From: Protostelium mycophagum
Lineage: Eukaryota > Evosea > Variosea > Protosteliida > Protosteliaceae
DNA length: 21,827 bases
NCBI GenBank assembly: GCA_002081555.1
Contig: MZNV01002382.1
Span: forward strand, 1 to 21,827
Direction: 5' to 3'
Shown: positions 8,317-15,800 of the stretch, piece by piece
Numbering within the stretch: position 1 is the stretch's first letter
How the letters are laid out: each line of letters begins with the position of its first letter
Program-made: the position numbers and the translations under genes
Notes under the pieces: generated by a model
The model's input: the letters and a program-made list of their open reading frames with translations, nothing else
The model's database searches: none
What the model was told of the DNA's origin: nothing

Positions 8317-11300
8317 ATGGAAGGCGTAGAGACGCTTTACAGCCTCGAAGTCTTTGTCACTCATGTCTCACAATTCATTTCTTACATCGAATTGCATCAT
8401 CCAGGTATGTCCAGATTGGATCATCTCATCACCTCGGTGCCAGCTTCAACACAAAATGAGGATCATTCGATGACATAAATAGTGGTGGGTGTTCGATTCT
8501 TGGATTTTCCGGTAGAGTTCATCTCTCAGAGCCAGAAGATAACAAAGAAAGGAACAGTTGCCACACCAGATCGATTCCAGACTCTGCATTTTCAGAAAGG
8601 GAAGTGTTGTCTGTTGCACATTAACTCTGGTGAGATCATTCATTCGTCTAGATTGAAGCTGGAAAATAAGGTCCTCTATGACAATGTCCCATTATTGAGC
8701 ACAAGTTCAGACTATCAATTGATCATACACAGATGAACTGCATAATAGGCTTTCTGAAAGGACTCCATCTCTGAAGCTATTTTTAGCCGATGACAAAGGA
8801 GCAGAAGGGATAGAGATGGTTGCATCAGTCGCGCCAGTCCACATAACACCCGATCAGATCGGACAAGTGGTCAAGACTGAACTGCCAGTCTTCCATCTAA
8901 AGGTCGACCTCTATTCTCTGAAGCATTGTACAAAACATCCAAACAACTTACCTACATCTACAACTGTGTAGTTCTCAACAACATAGGGAGGTAAAGAGGC
9001 GGGAAGAATGAGAATCAGTTACAAGCTCTTCTGCGTGGGCTTGTCGAGAGTCCCACAAGTCCCTGATGCCCCCCCATCACCATCACCCGCCATCATGTCA
9101 CCCCCGAAGGAGGTCTCTTTTGTGAAAGCTGCTGAACCACCCTACGTGCCCTCTCCTCGTCCAAAGAAAGGTGAGACGAATGTATACCTGTGATTGATTG
9201 TTTCAGATAGAGATGCACATACAAGATTACACTCTTGTAGATGCTCGGCGTGTGACCCGTGGGGTGTTACTGAGGCACTCAAACGGCAGGTGAGATTTTC
9301 CCGCCAAAAATTATTGTTCTACAACACGATAAATCGGAACAACACTGGAGCTGTCAAAGTTGCAATTTTTTGGCAAAGCCAAAAACAAACATACTTCATC
9401 GTAATATTCAAAGAAATTTATACCCACAGATATCTGCTTACCGCAACTCCCCGTCATCTGCTCGTCTTCAACACGAACTGAATGTCTTAACAAAACAAGT
9501 GGATATTGACAGGAGATTGACCAAAGAGCTCGCGCTACAGAGAAAGCAGCTCGAATCGCAACTCACGCACGTGAAGATATCCCCGCGAAGACAAGATGGA
9601 AGGACCCTGAAAAATGGCGGGAAAGCTGTCACACCACCAAGAAAGATGAAGGTGATTTCAAAGGTAGTATTCCTGACATTCCAATATAAGAGCTTCTCAA
9701 AACACAAATGTCTGTGTGACAAAAACCTACGGTCAAAAGTCGGGTTTGCGTTTGCATCAGAAGCCAGCGGCGACTTTCGGGTTCGTTCATATCGACACAG
9801 TCTACCGCATCCCTTGCCGCACTGCGAAGTCAAGCGTGTCTGAGCGAGGCCAGTACTAAGGTGGGAGACCACTTGGGAAGCCCTCGTGACGAACTCTTTT
9901 GGCCTATCTTTGCAATAACCTGAGGGGTCATATTTTTTGTAGCATTTTCTTTGTGCGAAATCTTAATGAGAGTAAACTATTGAGTACAATATAGCCAAAG
10001 CAGCTATCTACAACCAACCATAAACCGTCCCCCCCACCTCACCCCTCAGAAGCCTGGGTCACCCCACAAAAATCTCCCGCCAAAAAAGCCGTTGTAGATC
10101 CCATCTTTCGAGAGATCAATCTAGAAGAGACACGAACCAGCTACACACCCGAGGCGATTTGGTTACAACAAGCTGTAAGTTAACTTGAGATGACAGCAAA
10201 AGGAGACTATTATTCCTCCCATCACAGCACCGCTTGCTTTAATCTACAATGGAATTTTGATTAAATATCACGGACAAAAACATTTCTTCCGTATTTTGGT
10301 AAAAATCACAAACACAATTATGGTTATGAATTGTAATCGATTACAAAGTTGTGGACATTACAATAAACATACAAACTGAACTAGCTTTTAGTCATCAAAA
10401 AGACACATCAGATTAGAAGATTATGAAGAAAGTTCTATGAAAAAGGAGGGTGATATTAGAATAGAACCACCGAGCATATACATGAGTGTAGATCATCCAT
10501 GGCCACCCACTCCCACCACCCCCATACCCAATAGAGACGACCCCATTGTACAACGTCTTACGTATGATGACGTATACACTCCAGGTGATTACATCACAAC
10601 TTTATCTCATTCAAACCGTTGTAGATGTGGGGAGGGGGTCAGGGGACTTCCGCCAGTCAGTTGTAGACGAGAGAAAACACCCTCAGAGACGTAAAGAGGT
10701 TGATCCAGTCGATGAGGAATACCGACAGCTTCGTGCTTATCAGGCATGACTTTTCTACTTACTGTTGAGGTTTTGCGTGTCTAATAAGTGTATTTCATGT
10801 TAAAAAATCACACAAAGCACAAAAAATCGTTGCGGCAAGCTCTAATACATTTTGCAACTCCTTCGGATTTGATTTCTGAAAAGCTCAGCAAGTGATTGTA
10901 GATAGAATATATCACGCACAATCGCTGCATCCAAACCGAAGAGGGGAGTATATACAATCATTAGGACGAGGAAATATCTCCCGCCCTCCTTTCGAAGAAT
11001 TGGCGGAAAATTATCTCGAAGTTTCTCCGTCCAAGGCACGAAATACTGTGCCGTCCCAAAAACTCGCGACTGTACAAAACACCCCGCCGCCACAAAAAAA
11101 CGCAGGAGCACATCCCCCCACTCCCCGCCAGAACCCCCCTCCGAAAACTCCCCGAAAACCGGAAGAGTCCGTTGTAGATACGAAGAACGAAGATTTGATT
11201 GTGGGAAGATTGATGGAGGATATGGGCAGTAAGATTGAAAGAATAATCGACGAGAAGACAAGAGATCTCAACTCAAAATTGGACGACTTGCAAAAGGTAG

Positions 11301-11645
11301 GAATGTCAATCGTTGTAGACCGTCATGACAGTTGTAGATGATCAAAACTGCACCTGTCATTTCTCCCGCCAAAACCGCACCAGCAAAAAAGACAACAGCA
11401 AAGGTGAGATTTTCTGTTAAAAAAATGTTGAAGATTTTCAGCAAGAATCGAGCGAAGAAAGTTCGGAGGAAGAATCGGAAGAAAGTTCAGAAGAAGATTC
11501 TGAAGAAAGTTCGGAAGAAGAATCCGAGGAAAGTTCGGAGGAAGATTCTGACATCGAAGAAGAGATTGAGGAGATTTCAGAGGAAGTGGAAGAAGATTAT
11601 TACGAAGAAATAATCGAGGAGGAGGATGATTTTGATGATTATTAA
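8317..11645 (+). CDS. MAP10: MAP10-like microtubule-associated protein with acidic Ser/Glu tail
   Basis: Twelve in-phase exons (8317-8404, 8483-8704, 8733-8902, 8987-9170, 9207-9289, 9430-9651, 9995-10174, 10392-10584, 10661-10743, 10889-11296, 11338-11403, 11442-11645) give about 700 aa. The N-terminus matches the domain typical of MAP10/KIAA1383: LYSLEVFVTHV, VGVRFLDFPVEFI, LHFQKGKCCLLHI, then GRMRISYKLFCVGL. Next come a proline-rich linker, a Cys-containing CRCSACDPWG segment, a coiled-coil-like stretch (LQHELNVLTKQVDIDRRLTK), basic and proline-rich disorder, a second helical segment, and a C-terminus of (E)ESSEE repeats ending in DDFDDY. MAP10 binds and stabilises microtubules during cytokinesis. 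A 5S gene lies in intron 6. Intron 2 is only 28 nt, and one intron (10744-10888) needs a GC donor; if that is wrong the protein may end at 10749. AATAAA is at 11654. Confidence 0.72.
9652..9994 (+). other. MAP10 intron hosting a 5S gene
   Basis: A 343-nt intron, in phase on both sides (PPRKMK | PKQLST), that carries a complete 5S rRNA gene in the same orientation as the host gene. The acceptor could instead be six bases downstream (AAAG at 10000). Confidence 0.6.
9781..9894 (+). rRNA. 5S ribosomal RNA, copy 2 (inside a MAP10 intron)
   Basis: Reads 114 bases identical to copy 1, with closing helix GTTCGT/ACGAAC and the conserved GCCAGTACTAAGGTGGGAGA block. TCTTTT at 9895-9900 is the Pol III terminator. 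It is transcribed in the same direction as MAP10. Upstream about 30 bases resemble those of copy 1; downstream sequence does not. Perfect identity despite opposite orientation and 4.4 kb distance suggests either gene conversion or recent dispersal, and that both are functional. Confidence 0.85.
10175..10391 (+). other. MAP10 intron 7
   Basis: A 217-nt AT-rich intron with a GTAAGT donor and CTTTTAG acceptor. It contains only a variant AATCTACAATGG of the common motif; nothing else recognised. Confidence 0.5.
11442..11560 (+). repeat. Coding tandem repeat, GAAGAAAGTTCG-type 12-mers
   Basis: The final MAP10 exon opens with about ten imperfect 12-bp units (GAA GAA AGT TCG and variants with GAT TCT or GAA TCC) encoding Glu-Glu-Ser-Ser. 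The reading frame is kept, and the exon goes on into an acidic, Tyr/Phe-containing end. The opposite strand is open but is only an antisense shadow. Confidence 0.75.
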
Positions 11646-11653
11646 TTTTATAA

Positions 11654-11659
11654 AATAAA
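11654..11659 (+). terminator. Poly(A) signal of MAP10
   Basis: AATAAA starts nine bases after the TAA stop at 11643-11645. Confidence 0.55.
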
Positions 11660-11752
11660 TAATCGTCTTTTGAACTTCCCATTGTACACCCCACCGCAGG
11701 TCACGTCTACACTTGCGGTAGAAAATTATACCACACCTTTGTCTAACTGTAG

Positions 11753-12116
11753 GGTGTTTTGCAGCAAAATAGAACAATTTGTACAGGAAAAGTTGGGTGC
11801 CACTCTAATGGCACTGAGCGACACGAGGTCCTAACCGTACCAGAGTGGAGAATTTCAATGGTAATTTTCGTAGAAATTTCAGAGAAATTTATAGATGACG
11901 CGTTGTAGATGCCAACGACATGGCAAATGATGTTCCAGTACATGTACAACTCTCTCACTCTGGCTGTAGTGCGCAGAGCATGGGATGCAGAGCTGTGCAG
12001 AGAGGACTTCTGCCAACTGCATTACCTCAGCTAACGTCTTTCTTAAAGCTGGATGTGAGTGACATGTGTCAGACATCAAGTTTTGACATAGACACAGAAT
12101 ATACAAAGATATAAGC
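11753..12116 (+). CDS. Unrecognised exons (possible Tim44/MAIP1-like fragment)
   Basis: Two exons can be joined: 11753-11860, ending WRISM, and 11909 onward, beginning MPTTWQMMFQ. The 48-nt intron has a GTAATT donor and GCGTTGTAG acceptor. The second exon reads on to WDAELCREDF. The pattern of an amphipathic helix followed by WD-E----DF resembles the start of Tim44-like domains such as MAIP1, but this is weak. The frame then stops after HYLS, while a +1 frame right after DF continues as ANCITSANVFLKAG, which would fit that domain better. A frameshift, a missed small intron or a sequence error could explain this. The start codon and downstream exons are not resolved. Confidence 0.35.
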
Positions 12117-12206
12117 TCTCTCAAAGACATCATCTTCACGCCACTTGAAGGTGCATTTTTACGTTAGAAGATAGCAAAAAAGAGGGCGATCAGCCCAATA
12201 TCAAAC

Positions 12207-12679
12207 ATGACCAATCCAAAAGCGCAGGCCATTTTTGATCAATTATTTGATCCTTTATTGATATTTGCAGAGATAAAGATGACAACAATTTAGAACAGGC
12301 CATCAACTTTCAAGCTGAATTATTACCCGGACACGGATTTGTACAAAGTTCAAAATTAATTTTGAAAGCAATTATTTTTTTATAATCCCGGTAAGCGACG
12401 TGACCATTGCGGTAAGCGATTGTTACCCCGGTGACCACCTTACCGTGACACTCGCGTTCCGTACCGGGATTGTTGAAAAATTATTTGCTTCAAACGATAA
12501 TTTTGAAATTGGTGCATGATTTGAACGTGCATTTATCAAAATATGAACCAGACAAAACGGCTGCAACTGGAAGAGTGATTATTCGAGCTTTTATTCATTC
12601 TTTCCAACTATACGTCACTCAACCCTTCAGGCACTCCCCATTAGAAGCAGCTTCCTCACCAGTGCCTTTAGACATATAA
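12207..12679 (+). CDS. Unrecognised gene 3' part, interrupted by MITE copy 2
   Basis: A short exon at about 12271-12330 encodes DKDDNNLEQAINFQAELL, and a frame from about 12509 to the TAA at 12677-12679 encodes DLNVHLSKYEPDKTAATGRV and on through an amphipathic stretch to PVPLDI. Both look like real coding sequence (polar/helical composition, AATAAA at 12698-12703). The MITE at 12321-12513 sits between them. I found no GT donor and AG acceptor that remove it and rejoin the two parts in frame. An ATG at 12207 opens a frame reading TNPKAQAIFDQLFDPLL, but this frame stops soon and may not be spliced to the rest. It may be the end of the upstream exons' gene, a non-canonically spliced gene, or a pseudogene. 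I do not recognise the family. Confidence 0.35.
12321..12513. mobile_element. MITE, copy 2 (right terminal repeat missing)
   Basis: Matches copy 1 almost base for base from TTACCCGG to GAAATTGG, with a 3-bp deletion near the left end and one substitution (GATTGTTACC for GATTGTCACC). The last about 30 bases of the right inverted repeat (TACAAATCCGTGTCC...) are absent; unrelated, apparently coding sequence begins at once. It lies inside an apparent gene. Confidence 0.8.
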
Positions 12680-12697
12680 TCCATTTTTTCCAGGACA

Positions 12698-12703
12698 AAT
12701 AAA
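12698..12703 (+). terminator. Poly(A) signal of the + strand gene ending at 12679
   Basis: AATAAA, 18 bases after the TAA stop; the convergent NUP188 gene ends at 12825. Confidence 0.5.
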
Positions 12704-12820
12704 ATTTCAAATTGATTGTCATTCGTTGAAAATGCGTGAATCACAACTGAACTTTCATTTCATCAAACACATCGACACCACCAACCTGCAAGAGTGACAA
12801 AGTTCCAAGTCATAACAAGA

Positions 12821-12826
12821 TTTATT
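12821..12826 (-). terminator. NUP188 poly(A) signal overlapping its stop codon
   Basis: On the minus strand the sequence is CCA TAA TAAATC: the AATAAA hexamer overlaps the last two bases of the TAA stop at 12825-12827, so the 3' UTR can be very short. Confidence 0.55.
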
Positions 12827-15800
12827 ATGGTTTTGTCTGTATAGATCTGATCTTCTGGTCACATTTTGTGAGGAACTCCTTGGATTCCTCGAATCCAGTC
12901 GTGTTGTAGTGTCCTTTCCTCGCAACTTCCAACTGCTCATCTTTCAACTTGCTCACGTTCAAGACGTCATCCTGTCAAATATGTCAGTATGACATGTGTC
13001 AGATGTGACACGAGATCTTACCGATTTGGACAGATGGGAGAGGGTGTGGTAGACAAGTAGTGAAGACATCTCGACGATTGGTGCCATTTTCTTCACGTGA
13101 GCAATGGGCAGGCGTTTGGCAAATCTGGAATAGGTCAACAGAGGCAGATAAACAGTATAGACATAGTTGTTGCGGCTGCCACAAGGCCAAGTAATTGTAT
13201 AAAGCTTATGGCTGCATATGGTTTTGGGTCTTATATGATAAAAACGTATGTACAGTTGTGTTGGGCTCCGCCAATACTGGCAATAGAAAGTCAAATACTT
13301 ACCCAATGACGAGCTCCTGTACCGTGATCAGCGACATCGCAGAGTTCGGGTCCGCCGAGTTCGCCGAGAACAACGCGCCGTCTCGTTGTAGATGAGCCGC
13401 TTTGTCTTCGGCGGAGAACTTCGGGACTAATTCGGTAAGAAGATGCAAGACGTGTGTGGTGAGCGTAAAAGCTTCTTTTTCTACTTCAGTTGGCTCCGGC
13501 CTCGTCCCTGTAGATTTCAGTGAAATTTCCGGGATGTCGACATGTACACACCTTCTGTCGACGTCGGTACGGGTACGGAGATGAGACGTCTCAATAGGAT
13601 GTCACAACGCTGCAGCAGAGATATCGCGGAATTCTTGAGCTTTGTGATGGTGAAACCTCTGGGTCTGGACCTGTCATACGAAGCTTCGAATTTCCATCTT
13701 GGCTGAATGTTCAACAAATTGAAAAAAAATTCCACGACCTGAGGAAAAGTGAGTTGTAGATGCCACTTTGCAAAAATAGTTTTATTATTTGAAAGTCCAT
13801 AAGATTGACCAATGTCGTTGTAGACATAAACATAAATATATTCTTTGAAATTCACTTGATTGGAACATTAGACAGCCTCGGCTTTGCCGCAGGCGCAAGG
13901 CTCAAGGAAATTAAAATAATAAAAACAATAGAAATAAAAATAATAAAATTATTAAAACAATAAAATTATTAAAGTTATTAAAAATAATAAATAAATACCT
14001 GTGCGATATCATTGAGTCTGGTGAGGGGTGGTGGTCCCGGTTCCGAGAAATTGATTTGTTCGAATAAAAAGTCCAGATGGATGATGACGAATTGTTCTAA
14101 TTCTCGAAGGAATAAATCAGAGTCTTGGAGGGTTATGGACAAGATGTTGATCAATCTCATCATGGAGTGCCATTCTGGTGATGTCGACCTCACAAAACGT
14201 CAAAATGGCGGGAGATTATGGCGGGAGAATAAAAAGAGTGGTATCACATGTCAAAATGACACGAAGGATGTCAAAAATGTCACCTCTGAACAAGCATGCC
14301 ACTGTAGGATAGTTTGGAGATAAACCCTAAACCCAGAATCGCTTCTGCCGTGTTGGTCTGTGATGCCAGAGCAGTCAGAAAAGATAGTAATGTCTTAAAC
14401 AGTGGGAGGTCATCCGATGTCTCATTCAACAGCTGATGGATGGCCCGGTCTATTACTTGGCTCTCTACAATGACAGAAATAATCTGGAAATTTCAGCGAA
14501 AATTATGAAATGATACAGAAGAATTTTGGAGATTTTCAGAGAAATTTCGGGGAATTTACCTCCGCGTGGAACGCTGGGAACCGTTGCATAGCCGTCTCCA
14601 TCAATGCTATGGAGTGTCTAAAAGTGTCAGAAATGTCAATCTGACATGTGACTTCTACAACGAGACAATACCTCTTGAAGGGAGCGGAGGGAAGACTTCT
14701 TGCGGCTAGTTCGACCGCCTTAATTATGGATTGCCTCATCCCCGTGCTTGTAGAAATTTCCGGGAATTTTCTGAGTATGATAACCATGGAAACCAAAGAG
14801 TCTCTCACTGCAATGGGAAGGGGGGCTGTTGCGGCGAATTTCCTGATAAATTAAATTTTTAATTTTATTTTTCAAGACCAAGAAGATCTTTTTGAATAAT
14901 ACTTTTAATTTTAATATTTTCCAAGTATTTTGTTCATTACAATGAGGCGCGATTTGACAGCAAAGCTGCATTGTTTCACATTGATCTCACACGTTGTAGA
15001 CAGATGACACTTACGTGATATTCCCAAATAATTGGGCCAGATATCCCTCCGCCTGATTCTTGTTCGCAGAGATGAGGAATAACAATAATGAGCATATTTC
15101 AAAGTGCAGACGCTGCGTAGGTGCACCTGCCGCAATCGTCTTTAACAATTGTTCGGTGATGTGTGTGGTCAATTTGGGTTGATCTGTCAACATGCCTTCT
15201 TTCTGGGAAATTTCAGTGAAAATTGCGAGTCGGTGGAATTGTAATTTCCGGAATAAAACACTAGATTTTCGCATTCAGGCAAAGCCATAAAACAACTTTA
15301 GAGTCACGTCTTGATGGCTTCACCACAACAAACACCTCAGACACTAAGAAGGTCACATCTTGATGGCTTCACTACAACAAACACCACAGATACAACGAGA
15401 TATAATATAACTTTGTGGCAAAGCCACAACTCGAGATCAAACATTCACAAAACATTGAAAAGCTCTAAGAAAATCACAGTCTTGATGGCTTCGCCAAAAC
15501 TACCAGATACAAGTAATGTTAAACAATCTTACTTTGTGGCAAAGCCACAAAACCGGACCGGTAATTCAAATACCCAAATAAACAGTTGAAAAGCTTTAAG
15601 AAGCCCACGTCACATCTTGATGACTTCGCCACAAACACCCAGGCACAAGAGGATTTGAACAATAAAATGTTTGTGGCTTTGTCACAACACGATCAAATAT
15701 CCACAAAAAAACTCACCTTTGCGCATATCTTGATTAATTCGTTCCATTCTCGTAAGGCTTCTCCGCGCGCAAAGGCGAGTTCTAATTTCCGATTAGCGTC

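Noticed and set aside
9468-9872. Minus-strand 134-codon ORF
   Set aside because: It runs antisense to MAP10 exon 6 and the 5S gene; part of it is the same antisense 5S peptide.
11323-11694. Minus-strand Leu/Pro-rich ORF
   Set aside because: Antisense shadow of the acidic Glu/Ser repeat; long open frames opposite GAA/GAG repeats are expected.
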